DNA from: Synechococcus sp. A15-62
Lineage (GTDB): Bacteria; Cyanobacteriota; Cyanobacteriia; PCC-6307; Cyanobiaceae
Direction of reading: 5' to 3'
NCBI RefSeq assembly: GCF_014280075.1
Contig: NZ_CP047950.1
Location: 124,001-188,000, forward strand
DNA length: 64,000 nucleotides
Shown: piece after piece, positions 35,826-45,583 of the stretch
Numbering within the stretch: the stretch's first letter is position 1
How the letters are laid out: each line of letters opens with the position of its first letter
Notes under the pieces: generated by a model
The model's input: the letters and a program-made list of their open reading frames with translations, nothing else
What the model was told of the DNA's origin: nothing
Databases searched by the model: none
Position numbers and translations under genes: made by a program

Positions 35826-35918
35826 TGAGAACTGCTTAAGAAGTAGTGAGCGCTACATCTGGTGGGGTGGGCAGATCGTTCACCACCGCTAGGGTTGAGT
35901 CAACCTGTTGTGGGTGCC

Positions 35919-36245
35919 ATGACCCAGCTTCACGATCTTCGTCTGCGGCTGTTGGTGCAGCAGGAAAGTGAGCGGATTGCTGAGTCCCAGCCCACGGATC
36001 TGGACCTATCGGTGGTTCAGGCCCGCTGTCTCTGCTGGCTGGCTCTTCTGGCGGAAGCCCATGAAGACCAGGCCAGTGATGCCGAACGCCGCGGCGATAC
36101 CGAACAAGCCATGGGCTGGTTTGCGGATTCGATGCGGCTGCGGGACGTCATCGGTGTGGTGTCGTCCATTGAAATCCCTCTGCCCGACACGGCTGCGGAG
36201 GATGGCCCCCAGGCCGAGGAGGATTTGGGACCTCAGGCGGCTTGA
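35919..36245 (+). CDS. Small hypothetical protein, possibly picocyanobacterial
   Basis: About 108 residues from ATG 35919 (MTQLHDLRLRLLVQQESERI). All-helical and acidic, with a segment ALLAEAHEDQASDAERRGDT and a disordered acidic tail. No motif or membrane segment. The longer frame from 35862 is not supported by composition. It lies 37 bp before the next gene on the same strand and may be co-transcribed with it. Function unknown. Confidence 0.7.
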   Translation: MTQLHDLRLRLLVQQESERIAESQPTDLDLSVVQARCLCWLALLAEAHEDQASDAERRGDTEQAMGWFADSMRLRDVIGVVSSIEIPLPDTAAEDGPQAEEDLGPQAA

Positions 36246-36282
36246 TCAGTGGCATAGTGGGGAATGACCGCGAGGGACTGCA

Positions 36283-36750
36283 TTGCCGGAAGAGCCCTGC
36301 CAGTGCCCGGATTGCCAACGGTTTTACCGGGAGCATGATCGGCTAATCCGGGAATCCCCCACGCTTCGTCAACAACAGGAGCTCAACTGGGCCGCTCTGC
36401 AGTCGTTCCGCACATTGTCCGGACGCGTTCTCGAGGATCTGCAAAAGCAGCACGGGTCCCGTCAGACAGCAGATGCAGCCGCCTCAAAGCCTGCAGCAAC
36501 TGGAGCGCCCCTCCCTGAGGAATCAGGCGATGCTCTCCAGCAGGCCATTGCTGATCTGGAGAACATCAACGCCCATCTCTTCTCGATTGAGGCCTTGATG
36601 GAACGGGTCTTTGATGTGCGAGTTCCCGAAGAAATTGAGCAGAAGTTCCGCGAGCTGGCCGGCGAGTTGGCTCCTGATCCGTTGAATGTGGACCGTCTTC
36701 GGCTCAATCGCCTGTTGCACCAGACTCCGGATTTACCCGATCGGAACTGA
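36283..36750 (+). CDS. Small CxxC-containing hypothetical protein
   Basis: 155 residues starting with TTG at 36283, preceded by gaggga at five bases; a TGA closes the frame 18 bp upstream, so this is the only usable start. The N-terminus has CQCPDCQRF, which could bind a metal or be redox-active. The rest is helical (LQQAIADLENINAHLFSIEA). Composition is like the surrounding core genes. Function unknown. A terminator follows. Confidence 0.7.
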   Translation: MPEEPCQCPDCQRFYREHDRLIRESPTLRQQQELNWAALQSFRTLSGRVLEDLQKQHGSRQTADAAASKPAATGAPLPEESGDALQQAIADLENINAHLFSIEALMERVFDVRVPEEIEQKFRELAGELAPDPLNVDRLRLNRLLHQTPDLPDRN

Positions 36751-36768
36751 CACTCGATGTCCGATAAG

Positions 36769-36800
36769 AGCCTTGGAGAAGTCTCCAGGGCTTCTTTTTT
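36769..36800 (+). terminator. Rho-independent terminator
   Basis: The stem agccttggaga pairs with tctccagggct (one G-U pair), followed by six T residues. It ends the plus-strand pair of small genes and lies just before the convergent glgP. Confidence 0.75.
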
Positions 36801-36808
36801 GGCTGTTT

Positions 36809-39331
36809 TCAGCGCACGTCGCAGGTGATCTCCACGTTGAGTGGATCCACGGCCCAGATGTTGTTGCAGTACTCGCTGATCGAACGGTCGGAGGAGAAGA
36901 ACCCGGTTCGGGCCGTGTTCAGTAGCGACATCCGATTCCAGTGCATCCGGTCGCTCCAGGCGCGGCTGACTGCCTCCTGGGCGCGCAGGTAGTCGGCATA
37001 GTCCGCCATCACATAGAAGGGGTCGTTCCCGGTGAGGTTGTCGAGCAGAGGGCGGAACAGTTCGCCGTCGCCGTTGCTGAAGTGCCCCATCTCGATCAGC
37101 CGTAGGGCCTCCTGCAGTTCCGGCAGCGCTGATATCACGTCGCTCGGGCGGTAACCGCTTTGCTTGAGGGCCGTGATCTCTTCGACGGTCTTGCCGAACA
37201 GGAAGAAGTTTTCGCTCCTCACCAGCTCGCGGATCTCCACATTGGCCCCATCGAGGGTGCCGATGGTGAGGGCACCATTCATGGCAAATTTCATGTTGCC
37301 GGTGCCGGAGGCTTCCTTGCCGGCGGTGGAGATCTGTTCGGAGAGGTCGGAGGCGGGATACACCTGCTCTCCCAATTTCACGTTGTAGTCCGGCAGGAAA
37401 ACCACCCGCAGCAGACCATCCATGTCCGGATCGGCATTGATCGTGTCGGCAATGCCGTTGATGAAGCGGATTATCAACTTCGCCATGTAGTAGCCCGGAG
37501 CGGCCTTGCCGCCGAAGATCACGGTGCGGGGCGCCATGCCATCGGTCTGGCCGTTCTTGATCCGCAGGTATTGGGTGATCACCTGCAGGGCGTTGAGGTG
37601 TTGGCGCTTGTATTCGTGGATGCGCTTCACCTGCACGTCGAACAAGCTGGAAGGGTCCACCAGCACGCCGGTGTTGCGGTGGATGTAGGTGGCCAGCTTG
37701 CGCTTCACCGACAGTTTTGTGTTGCCCCAGAGCTCCAGGAAGCCCTGATCGTTTTGCCGCTCTTCCAGCTTGCGCAGGCTCTCCATGTTGGAGATCCAGT
37801 CGGGCCCGACGTGCTCATCGAGTAAGGCGGACATCTCGGGGTTGGCCAGAGCAACCCAGCGGCGTGGGGTGACGCCATTGGTGACGTTGGTGAACTTCTC
37901 CGGCCAGAGCGCTGCGAATTCCGGCAGCAGGTCGGTTTTCACCAGATCGGAGTGAAGCGCCGCCACACCGTTCACATGGTGGGCGCCGATGGTGGCCAGG
38001 TGGGCCATTCGCACGGCCTTGCTGCCCTCTTCATCGATGATCGAGAGCTTGCGCTGAATGGCATCGTTGCCGGGATAACGCAGCCGCACCTGCTGCAGGA
38101 AACGCCGGTTGATCTCGTAAATCAGCTCGAGATGGCGGGGAAGCAGGCTTCCGAACAGGTCGAGGTCCCACTTCTCCAGCGCCTCGGGCAGGAGGGTGTG
38201 GTTGGTGTAGGCCACGGAGCGGGAAGTGATGTCCCAGGCCCGATCCCACTCCAGATGCCGATCATCGATCAGCAGGCGCATCAACTCAGCCACGGCGATG
38301 GCTGGGTGGGTGTCGTTGAGCTGAACGGTCCAGTAGTTGTGGAAGTCCTCAACCGCCAGCCCCCGGTTGTCGAGGCTGCGGAGCATGTCCTGAAGGGAGC
38401 AGCTGACGAAGAAATGCTGTTGCTTCAGTCGCAGACGCCGGCCCTCGTCGGTGCCGTCGTTGGGATACAGCACCTTGGAGAGGGTTTCGCTGCCCACCTT
38501 TTCTTCCACGGCGCCGTAGTAGTCGCCGATGTTGAAGGCATAGAAATCGAAGCTTTCGGTGGCATCGGCACGCCACAGCCGCAGCCGGTCGCAGATGTTG
38601 ACCCGATAGCCCAGCACGGGCACGTCATGGGGGATGCCGATGGCGTGTTCCGCCGGGATCCAGCGGGAGCGGTAGTTGCCCTTGTCGTCGATGTAGCTCT
38701 CGGTGCGGCCACCGAAGCCAACGAAGCAGGCCTCGTCGGGCTGGGGCAGCTCCCAGGGCCAGCCTCCCTTGAGCCACTTGTCGGTGATCTCCACCTGCCA
38801 GCCATCGCGGATTAGCTGGTCGAAGATGCCGAACTCATAACGGATGCCGTAGCCGGTGGCTGGAATTTTCAGGCTCGCCAGCGACTCCATGTAGCAAGCC
38901 GCCAGCCGACCTAGACCGCCGTTGCCCAGCCCAGGTTCCTCCTCCACATCCAAGATCTGCTGCAGTGAATCAATGCCGAAATTCTTCAGTGCCTCCTCGG
39001 CCTCCTTCTGGATCCCCAGGTTCAGCAGATTGCTGTTGAGCTGCGGACCGATCAGGAATTCCGCTGAGAGGTAGGCCACCGATTTCTGCGGGTGGGCCCG
39101 CATCGCTTCGGTGGTGGCCAGGTAGCGCATCATCAGGCGATCACGCACCGCATAGCTCAGGGCCATGTAGAGGTCGTGGCGACTGGCGGTCGGTGCCAGT
39201 TTCCCGAGCGTGAAGAACAGGTGCTCGGTCATGCCGTCGAACACGCTCTTGGCATCGAGACCGGCGCGCTCAGGGTCGTTGTAACAACCGGGCGTGGGCA
39301 GACGCAGATCGAAGGGCTGGGAAGTGGTCAT
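36809..39331 (-). CDS. glgP: Glycogen phosphorylase
   Basis: 840 residues, the full family length. It releases glucose-1-phosphate from glycogen using pyridoxal phosphate. The PLP lysine lies in EASGTGNMKFAMNGALTIGT near residue 680. GNGGLGRLAACYMESLASL near residue 115 and YGIRYEFGIFDQ are substrate-site signatures. GVTPRRWVALANPEMSAL and VKRIHEYKRQHLNALQVITQ confirm the family. It is a single gene on the minus strand facing the upstream plus-strand pair. About 200 bp separate it from the divergent antiporter gene. Confidence 0.97.
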   Translation of the reverse strand: MTTSQPFDLRLPTPGCYNDPERAGLDAKSVFDGMTEHLFFTLGKLAPTASRHDLYMALSYAVRDRLMMRYLATTEAMRAHPQKSVAYLSAEFLIGPQLNSNLLNLGIQKEAEEALKNFGIDSLQQILDVEEEPGLGNGGLGRLAACYMESLASLKIPATGYGIRYEFGIFDQLIRDGWQVEITDKWLKGGWPWELPQPDEACFVGFGGRTESYIDDKGNYRSRWIPAEHAIGIPHDVPVLGYRVNICDRLRLWRADATESFDFYAFNIGDYYGAVEEKVGSETLSKVLYPNDGTDEGRRLRLKQQHFFVSCSLQDMLRSLDNRGLAVEDFHNYWTVQLNDTHPAIAVAELMRLLIDDRHLEWDRAWDITSRSVAYTNHTLLPEALEKWDLDLFGSLLPRHLELIYEINRRFLQQVRLRYPGNDAIQRKLSIIDEEGSKAVRMAHLATIGAHHVNGVAALHSDLVKTDLLPEFAALWPEKFTNVTNGVTPRRWVALANPEMSALLDEHVGPDWISNMESLRKLEERQNDQGFLELWGNTKLSVKRKLATYIHRNTGVLVDPSSLFDVQVKRIHEYKRQHLNALQVITQYLRIKNGQTDGMAPRTVIFGGKAAPGYYMAKLIIRFINGIADTINADPDMDGLLRVVFLPDYNVKLGEQVYPASDLSEQISTAGKEASGTGNMKFAMNGALTIGTLDGANVEIRELVRSENFFLFGKTVEEITALKQSGYRPSDVISALPELQEALRLIEMGHFSNGDGELFRPLLDNLTGNDPFYVMADYADYLRAQEAVSRAWSDRMHWNRMSLLNTARTGFFSSDRSISEYCNNIWAVDPLNVEITCDVR

Positions 39332-39531
39332 GGGGGTTCAGCGAGCCATGGAGCGTGGAATCACCGTCAGGCCAAGGGTGCTCGGAGCCCAACTCAATGA
39401 ATTGTCTGGACCGTAGCCATCACAACTGGGGCTGCCTGCAAAAAATCGAGCTTCTACAGCATCTCCAGTTAATTCGGCTCATCCAGCGAACAGTTCACCG
39501 GCGGAATGACCATTAAGGTTCGGCGTGAAAC

Positions 39532-40920
39532 GTGCCCGGCTTGATGCTGCTGCCCACCCTGCTGAGCGAAATCAGCAGCCATGACTTCGAGGTCGCCGAA
39601 ACGTTGATCGGTGTTCTGAGGTTCGTGCTGATCTTCATCGCAGCCCGGACTCTGGCTGAAATCCTTGTTCGGTTCGAACTGCCGACAATTCTTGGTGAGC
39701 TGCTGGCCGGCGTCATCATTGGCGCTTCCGGGTTGCATCTGCTGGTGCCACCGGAAACCCAGGTGCAACTGAGTGGGGCCTTCTCCAATGCCCTGGGGGG
39801 GCTGGCTCACGTTCCCCCTGAGGAAATTGGGTTGATTTACAACGAGAGCTTCGGGTCGCTTCGATCGGTTTCCAACCTCGGCCTCTATTCCCTGCTCTTT
39901 CTTACCGGTTTGGAGAGTGAGCTTGATGAATTGATGGCTGTCGGCGCCCAGGCCTTCTCGGTTGCTGTGGTGGGGGTTGTACTTCCGTTCGCCCTCGGAA
40001 CCTTCGGCCTGATGGCTCTGTTCCATGTGGATCCAATTCAGGCGATCTTTGCTGGCGCTTCGATGACGGCCACCAGCATCGGTATTACCGCCAGCGTGTT
40101 TGGTGAGCTGGGTTATCTACGCACCCGTGAGGGCCAGATCGTGATCGGCGCCGCTGTACTCGACGACATCCTTGGCATCGTGATCCTGGCGGTGGTCGTC
40201 TCCCTCGCGGCAGGCGGCAGCCTTGAAATCGCTCCAATTGTTCAGCTCGTGGTGGCTGCCGTGCTGTTTGTGGTGGTGGCTCTTGTGCTGAGCCGCAAAG
40301 CAGCTCCCGCCTTCGACTGGATGATCGACCAGCTCAAAGCGCCGGGAGCAAAGCTGGTCGGCTCCTACCTGTTGCTGGGAGCCAGCTGCTTCATCGCCAC
40401 GGCGATTGGTCTCGAGGCTGCCTTGGGTGCGTTCGCTGCTGGTCTGATCGCCAGCACCTCAAAGCATCGCCATGAGATTCAGGCGGCTGTCATGCCGATC
40501 GTGGGCTTGTTCGCAACGGTGTTCTTCGTGCTTGTGGGCGCCGGCATGGATCTTTCGGTGATCAACCCGTCCGATCCCGAAGCTCGTTCAGCGCTGGTGA
40601 TCGCTGGCTTCATGTTCATTGTGGCCATCATCGGCAAGGTGGTCGCTGGCTGGGCCGTGTTCGGCAAGCAGAAAACCAACCATCTAGTGGTGGGGCTCGG
40701 GATGCTGCCCCGTGGCGAGGTGGGCCTGATCTTTTTGGGTCTTGGCACTGCTGCCAAGTTGCTCAGCCCAGGCCTGGAAGCGGCGATTCTGCTGATGGTG
40801 ATCGGCACCACGTTCCTGGCACCGGTTTTGCTGCGCTTGGTGTTGAAGGGCAAGCCGCCTGAGGATGGCGATCAAGTGCCTGAGGAATTGGCAGCCGATC
40901 CTCTAGCGGGTGCCTCCTGA
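39532..40920 (+). CDS. Cation/proton antiporter, CPA2 family
   Basis: 462 residues with about twelve membrane segments. LPTILGELLAGVIIGASGLH near residue 50 and GASMTATSIGITASVFGELG near residue 185 are typical of NapA/KefB-type exchangers. GAAVLDDILGIVILAVVVS carries the paired aspartates used for ion binding. No C-terminal RCK/TrkA domain is present. The start is GTG 39532, or ATG 39544. It would exchange Na+ or K+ for H+ at the membrane, useful in a marine cell. Convergent with the small membrane protein gene. Confidence 0.88.
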   Translation: MPGLMLLPTLLSEISSHDFEVAETLIGVLRFVLIFIAARTLAEILVRFELPTILGELLAGVIIGASGLHLLVPPETQVQLSGAFSNALGGLAHVPPEEIGLIYNESFGSLRSVSNLGLYSLLFLTGLESELDELMAVGAQAFSVAVVGVVLPFALGTFGLMALFHVDPIQAIFAGASMTATSIGITASVFGELGYLRTREGQIVIGAAVLDDILGIVILAVVVSLAAGGSLEIAPIVQLVVAAVLFVVVALVLSRKAAPAFDWMIDQLKAPGAKLVGSYLLLGASCFIATAIGLEAALGAFAAGLIASTSKHRHEIQAAVMPIVGLFATVFFVLVGAGMDLSVINPSDPEARSALVIAGFMFIVAIIGKVVAGWAVFGKQKTNHLVVGLGMLPRGEVGLIFLGLGTAAKLLSPGLEAAILLMVIGTTFLAPVLLRLVLKGKPPEDGDQVPEELAADPLAGAS

Positions 40921-40922
40921 AA

Positions 40923-41246
40923 TCAATCGGTTTTGCCTGCATTGGCAAGGATGAGCAACACACTCCAGCCCACGGCCACAACGCCAAGGCTGGAGGCCCA
41001 GCCTGGTCCCAAGGCCCAGCTGAATCCAAGCTGGGTCACCACGCCGGTGGCCAAGGCAAGCAGCAAGCTGCTGATCACCAGGGCCGGTTGACGCACCGAT
41101 TCCGGGAGCTCACTCTCCTCAAGGCTGGATTCCAACGTGCTGAGCGGGCCGCTCAGCGGCACGTAAAGAGCGATGGCCCAGAGCAAAGCTCCGCGCCAGA
41201 CGGAGGGGTCTGCCAGCGGTCCGCCCATTACCTCGTAGTTCAGCAT
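40923..41246 (-). CDS. Small membrane protein, unknown
   Basis: About 107 residues from ATG 41246 (MLNYEVMGGPLADPSVWRGA); the ATG at 41273 gives nine more. Three hydrophobic segments are visible: GALLWAIALYVPL, ALVISSLLLALATGVVTQLG and SLGVVAVGWSVLLILA. An acidic loop with ESSLEESELPESV lies between the first two. I see no family motif. It resembles a conserved cyanobacterial membrane protein of unknown function, but this is from memory of style, not a match. Confidence 0.6.
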   Translation of the reverse strand: MLNYEVMGGPLADPSVWRGALLWAIALYVPLSGPLSTLESSLEESELPESVRQPALVISSLLLALATGVVTQLGFSWALGPGWASSLGVVAVGWSVLLILANAGKTD

Positions 41247-41293
41247 CCAGGCCGCTCCAGTGCTGCTTAGCATCGCGTCCCTCGCAGCCGGCT

Positions 41294-42214
41294 GTGGATC
41301 GCGTCACCTGGAGCTATCTCGGCCACGCCGTGGACACGGTGCATCAGCATCCTGAGCAGGACAGTGCTGATCGCCCTGCCCTTCTGTTGGTCCACGGTTT
41401 TGGGGCATCCACCGATCACTGGCGCCACAACATTCCCGTGTTGGCCGAGACCCATGCCGTGCATGCGATCGATCTGCTCGGCTTCGGCAGGAGTGCCAAG
41501 CCGGCGGGCCTGAATTACGGCGGCGCTCTGTGGCGAGATCAGCTGGTGGCCTACGTGCGCGAGCGGATCGGGCGTCCGACGGTGATCGCAGGCAATTCCC
41601 TGGGAGGTTTTGCGGCCCTTGCAGCCGGAGCTGCCTTGGGATCGGACTGTGCGGGGGTTGTGCTGCTCAATGCCGCCGGTCCCTTCAGTGATGAGCAGAA
41701 ACCGCCGCAGAGCTGGGGCGCCATCGCCCGCCAGAGCATTGGCACGGCCCTGCTGAAAAGTCCTGTGCTGCAGCGGCTGCTGTTCGAGAACCTGCGCCGG
41801 CCCGCCACGATTCGCCGCACCCTGAACCAGGTGTATTTGGACAAAACCAATGTCGATGACTGGCTGGTGGAGTCGATCCGGCGCCCCTCCCTTGACCCTG
41901 GTGCCTTTGGGGTGTTTCGCACCGTCTTCGATATTCCCCGCGGTCAGCCCCTCGACGAGCTCTTCGCGGAACTGACGGCGCCGCTGTTGCTGCTCTGGGG
42001 CATTCGTGATCCCTGGATCAACGCCCCCGGTCGCCGCTCCACCTTCCAGCGCCATGCTCCAGAGGCCACCACTGAGGTGGTGCTTGAGGCAGGGCACTGC
42101 CCCCACGATGAAGTGCCGGATCAGGTGAATGCGGCGCTGCTGCAATGGCTTGAGGGCCTCAAGTCGGCTGCGGCACCGACAAATTCTGATCTGCTGGCTA
42201 AGGGAGTGAATTAG
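41294..42214 (+). CDS. Alpha/beta-fold hydrolase
   Basis: 306 residues. The catalytic triad is visible: nucleophile serine in VIAGNSLGGFAALAAG near residue 100, aspartate in LLWGIRDPWI, and histidine in AGHCPHDEVPDQ. The oxyanion region is LLVHGFGASTDHWRHNI. It is similar to MenH/haloperoxidase-like hydrolases of cyanobacteria; the substrate is unknown. Starts with GTG. The epimerase-like gene follows 17 bp later, so the two likely form an operon. Confidence 0.85.
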   Translation: MDRVTWSYLGHAVDTVHQHPEQDSADRPALLLVHGFGASTDHWRHNIPVLAETHAVHAIDLLGFGRSAKPAGLNYGGALWRDQLVAYVRERIGRPTVIAGNSLGGFAALAAGAALGSDCAGVVLLNAAGPFSDEQKPPQSWGAIARQSIGTALLKSPVLQRLLFENLRRPATIRRTLNQVYLDKTNVDDWLVESIRRPSLDPGAFGVFRTVFDIPRGQPLDELFAELTAPLLLLWGIRDPWINAPGRRSTFQRHAPEATTEVVLEAGHCPHDEVPDQVNAALLQWLEGLKSAAAPTNSDLLAKGVN

Positions 42215-42231
42215 ACACCCCGCATCGGCGG

Positions 42232-43086
42232 ATGCCCATGACCCTCACCCAGCAGTCGGCCCCCTACGCCCACTGGGACTTCCTGCATCCCAGCAGCGGT
42301 GATCGGTTGCGGATCATCCCCGAGCGGGGTGGTTTGGTGAGCAGCTGGGTTTGCGGAGGACGGGAGATCCTGTATTTCGATCAGGACCGCTACGCCGATC
42401 CCAGCAAAAGCATTCGCGGCGGCATCCCGGTGTTGTTTCCGATCTGCGGCAATCTCCCCGGTGACGTGCTCCCCGTGGATGGGGTTGATTACCCCCTCAA
42501 GCAGCACGGCTTCGCGCGGGATCTGCCTTGGCAGCTTCAGTTGCTGGACGATCAGAGCGGCGTGCGCCTCAGCCTCTCCAGCACCGACGCGACGCTGAAG
42601 GCCTATCCCTTCCCCTTCCGTTTGGAGATGGAGCTGCGCCCGGTGAGCTCTGCGTTGGAGATCTCCACCACGGTGCACAACTGTGGTGCTGTCGCCATGC
42701 CCTTCAGTTTTGGCTTCCACCCTTACTTCAACGTGAGTGATCTGGCCCAGACCCGGCTCATGGGTCTGGCGGAGCGCTGCCTCAACCATTTGGAGATGGC
42801 GGAGGCCGCCACCGCCGATCAGCTCAGGCGGTTGCCCGAGGGGGTGGATTTCCTCTGCCGCCCTGCTGGTCCGGTCACGCTGATCGACGACTCCACCGGG
42901 GTGAAGCTTGAGCTGCAGCATCAGGCGCCGCTGGATCTCAGCGTGGTCTGGACCGAACCCCCGCGGCCGATGGTTTGTCTGGAGCCCTGGACAGGGCCCC
43001 GGCAGGCGCTGGTTAGCGGTGATCGCAAGCTAGTGCTCGAGCCCGGCGCGAAGCAGACCCTCGCCTGTCGCTACAGCGTCTGCTGA
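42232..43086 (+). CDS. Aldose 1-epimerase-like protein
   Basis: 284 residues. Galactose-mutarotase-like fold: IRGGIPVLFPICGNLPGD, then PLKQHGFARDLPWQLQ with the catalytic histidine candidate, and MPFSFGFHPYFNVSD with the second histidine. The members with RGGIPVLFP are often hexose-6-phosphate mutarotases, so the substrate may be phosphorylated. It overlaps the end of glcE by 16 bp on the opposite strand. Confidence 0.85.
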   Translation: MPMTLTQQSAPYAHWDFLHPSSGDRLRIIPERGGLVSSWVCGGREILYFDQDRYADPSKSIRGGIPVLFPICGNLPGDVLPVDGVDYPLKQHGFARDLPWQLQLLDDQSGVRLSLSSTDATLKAYPFPFRLEMELRPVSSALEISTTVHNCGAVAMPFSFGFHPYFNVSDLAQTRLMGLAERCLNHLEMAEAATADQLRRLPEGVDFLCRPAGPVTLIDDSTGVKLELQHQAPLDLSVVWTEPPRPMVCLEPWTGPRQALVSGDRKLVLEPGAKQTLACRYSVC

Positions 43087-44222
43087 TTCACCCCCGGTAG
43101 CCGACCGCGGCTGAGTTGCAGTTTGGGGTCGAACTGGCGTTTCACCGCTTCGATCAGTGGACGGGAGGGACGGTCGAGCCAGGCCGGCACAGTTGATCCG
43201 GCTGCTCGTTTCAACAGCGTCATTTCACCGCCGAGGCGGATCACGCTGCGGCGCAACGCTTCCAGCTGGTGATCCGGAGTTGCCATATCGCACCAGCCAT
43301 CGCCACAGCCGGTTCCGGCGGCCAGCTCCCAGCACCACGGCTTCAGAGCCGTCAAGGCCTCATCCCGCAGCAACTGTTGCAACTGGGCCGGCGGCAGCAC
43401 CAGTCGCACCAGTTGTGCGGAGGGGCTGGCCTCAACGGATGTGGTCAGCGCATCGGCGCAGGGCTGGCGCTGGGCACTGAGCTGTTGTTGCAGCGCCAAA
43501 CTCTCCAGCCGTTTCAGCTGGTCTTCCACCGCCTGCTCCGAGACGCTGCTCACCACCAGCCGTAGCTGCCAGGTGCCGTTGCCATTGTTGATCCAGTCAC
43601 AGCGTTCTGGTGTGAGGCTGGAGCGCAGCAGTTCGCTGCGGAAGGCCTCCTGGTCCGCCAGCTCGCCGTCCACGATCAGGCTGCTTCGGGCGGGGCGCAG
43701 CGGTTGCAGCCGCAGAGTGAGTTCGGTGATCAGCGCCAGGCTTCCCCAGCTGCCGCAGAGCAGCCGCATCAGGTCGTAGCCCGCCACGTTCTTCACCACC
43801 CGTCCACCGGCGTGGGCTTCGGTGCCATCCGCACGCAAAAGGCCGATGCCGATGATCTGATCCCGCACCCCCAGATGGCGGTGACGCAGCCCGCCGGCCA
43901 GACCCCGGGCTACCAGGCCGCCGATGCTGCCGGGAGCGCCGGCTCGGGGCCAGTCAATCGGCAGCCATTGGCCCTGCTCTTTCAGCAGATCCTGCAGGTC
44001 CTGAAGCGGCAGACCGGCTTCCACCGTGATCGTCAGATCGTCTACGGCATGGTCGATCACCCGGTTGAGCTGACGGCAGGAGAGCACCTCATGGCGTGGA
44101 TCCAGCGGCGGGCCCCAGTCCAGGCGTGTGCCCAGGCCACTGGGACTCCAGGGGATGCCGCTCTGATGCCACTGGTGCACCAGGTCGATCAGAGCGCTGC
44201 GGCTGGCGGGGGAATGGCTCAC
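43071..44222 (-). CDS. glcE: Glycolate oxidase FAD subunit GlcE-like
   Basis: 383 residues. The FAD-binding type 4 fold: LPIDWPRAGAPGSIGGLVAR, then GVRDQIIGIGLLRADGTEAH and GGRVVKNVAGYDLMRLLCGS. The C-terminal part is the shortened FAD-oxidase C domain as in GlcE. Together with the FeS protein GlcF, encoded 1.3 kb away on the same strand, it would oxidise glycolate from photorespiration. No glcD is in the window. Starts with GTG at 44222; 14 bp separate it from the divergent kinase gene. Confidence 0.82.
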   Translation of the reverse strand: MSHSPASRSALIDLVHQWHQSGIPWSPSGLGTRLDWGPPLDPRHEVLSCRQLNRVIDHAVDDLTITVEAGLPLQDLQDLLKEQGQWLPIDWPRAGAPGSIGGLVARGLAGGLRHRHLGVRDQIIGIGLLRADGTEAHAGGRVVKNVAGYDLMRLLCGSWGSLALITELTLRLQPLRPARSSLIVDGELADQEAFRSELLRSSLTPERCDWINNGNGTWQLRLVVSSVSEQAVEDQLKRLESLALQQQLSAQRQPCADALTTSVEASPSAQLVRLVLPPAQLQQLLRDEALTALKPWCWELAAGTGCGDGWCDMATPDHQLEALRRSVIRLGGEMTLLKRAAGSTVPAWLDRPSRPLIEAVKRQFDPKLQLSRGRLPGVNQQTL

Positions 44223-44236
44223 GGCACGATGGTGCC

Positions 44237-45583
44237 ATGAAGGTTGTGGTCATTGACGACGATCCCACCGGCTCGCAGACGGTGCACAGCTGTCCGCTGT
44301 TGCTGCGCTGGGATGTCGACACCCTGCGCCGGGGACTGCGCCATGCGTCGCCGCTGTTGTTTCTGCTGGCCGACACCCGGGCGCTGACGCCCACGGTTGC
44401 AGCGGAACGCAACCGCGGCATTGCGGCGGCTTTGGATCTGGCGCTGCAACGGGAGGGATTGGGCCGTGATCAGGTGCTGCTGGTGAGTCGTGGCGATTCG
44501 ACTTTGCGCGGCCACGGGGTGCTGGAGCCGGAGGTCTTGCAGGGGGCTTTTGGTCCCTTTGATGCCACCTTTCATGTGCCGGCGTTCTTGGAGGGGGGGC
44601 GCACCACCGTGAATGGGGTGCATCTCCTCCACGGGGAACCGGTGCACACCACGCCGTTCGCCCAGGACCGGCTGTTCGGCTTCAGCAGCAGTGATCTGGC
44701 CCGTTGGCTGGAGGAGAAAAGTGACGGGGCCATTGCCGCGGCTTCGGTGCTGCGCATCAGCGGTCGGGAGCTCGATGCCGGCTGTGGGGCGGGTTTGCCG
44801 CTGTTGATTGATCGCCTGCGTTCTCTCCAGGGCAATGCAGCGGTGGTGGTGGATGCCGAGCGGCAGGAGCAGCTCACCGCTCTGGCTGCAGCGGTGCGCG
44901 CCCTCCAAGGGCAGAAACGCTTCCTGTTCCGTTCCGCCGCCAGCATGGTGAAGGCCTTGGCGGATCCAGGTCCGCAGCCGCTTGATCCCAAGGGCTTGGC
45001 GGGGTTGCGCCGACTGGCTGCTGATGGAACGCCCCTGCCGGGATTGGTGATGGTGGGCTCCCACGTGCCCTTGGCGGATCAGCAGCTGGAGTTGTTGCTG
45101 CAGCGATCGGGTTGCCAAGGGATTGAGCTGCCGGTGCCGCGCATTGCCCGGGTGCTGGAACGGCCCACACCCGATCTGCTCCTGGCGGATCTGGAGAGGG
45201 TCTGGTTGCAGCAGCTGCAAGAGCTGCTGGGAGCAGGCCTCACGCCGGTGCTGTTCACCAGCCGCGGTGAGCTGCGCTGTGCTTCAGAGCAGGAGGGGCG
45301 GCGTTTGTCCTCCGCGCTGGCGGAGTTGATGGGTCGACTGGCGGCAGCCCTTGCTCCTGATCTGGGCTACCTGATCAGCAAAGGCGGTATCACCACCCAG
45401 ACGCTGCTGGCCCGGGGCCTGGGCCTCGAGTCGATTCAGTCGGAGGGCCAACTGCTGCCTGGCCTGTCGCTGGTGCGTCCGTCAGCGGGCCCCTGTAGCG
45501 GACTGCCGATTCTCACCTTCCCCGGCAATCTCGGCGTTGCCGGCACGTTGAGGGACGCCTGGCAGCTGATGGAGGCCGGCTGA
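44237..45583 (+). CDS. DUF1537 / four-carbon acid sugar kinase family protein
   Basis: 448 residues from ATG 44237. The N-terminal domain starts VVIDDDPTGSQTVHS, the family hallmark. It continues with SRGDSTLRGHGVLEPEVLQG and VPAFLEGGRTTVNGVHL. The C-terminal nucleotide-binding domain has SKGGITTQTLLARGLGL near residue 380 and LTFPGNLGVAGTL. Known members phosphorylate 3-oxo-tetronate, threonate or erythronate. Placed between glcE and glcF on the opposite strand, it might handle another C2-C4 hydroxy acid (inference). Its 3' end overlaps glcF by 102 bp. Confidence 0.82.
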   Translation: MKVVVIDDDPTGSQTVHSCPLLLRWDVDTLRRGLRHASPLLFLLADTRALTPTVAAERNRGIAAALDLALQREGLGRDQVLLVSRGDSTLRGHGVLEPEVLQGAFGPFDATFHVPAFLEGGRTTVNGVHLLHGEPVHTTPFAQDRLFGFSSSDLARWLEEKSDGAIAAASVLRISGRELDAGCGAGLPLLIDRLRSLQGNAAVVVDAERQEQLTALAAAVRALQGQKRFLFRSAASMVKALADPGPQPLDPKGLAGLRRLAADGTPLPGLVMVGSHVPLADQQLELLLQRSGCQGIELPVPRIARVLERPTPDLLLADLERVWLQQLQELLGAGLTPVLFTSRGELRCASEQEGRRLSSALAELMGRLAAALAPDLGYLISKGGITTQTLLARGLGLESIQSEGQLLPGLSLVRPSAGPCSGLPILTFPGNLGVAGTLRDAWQLMEAG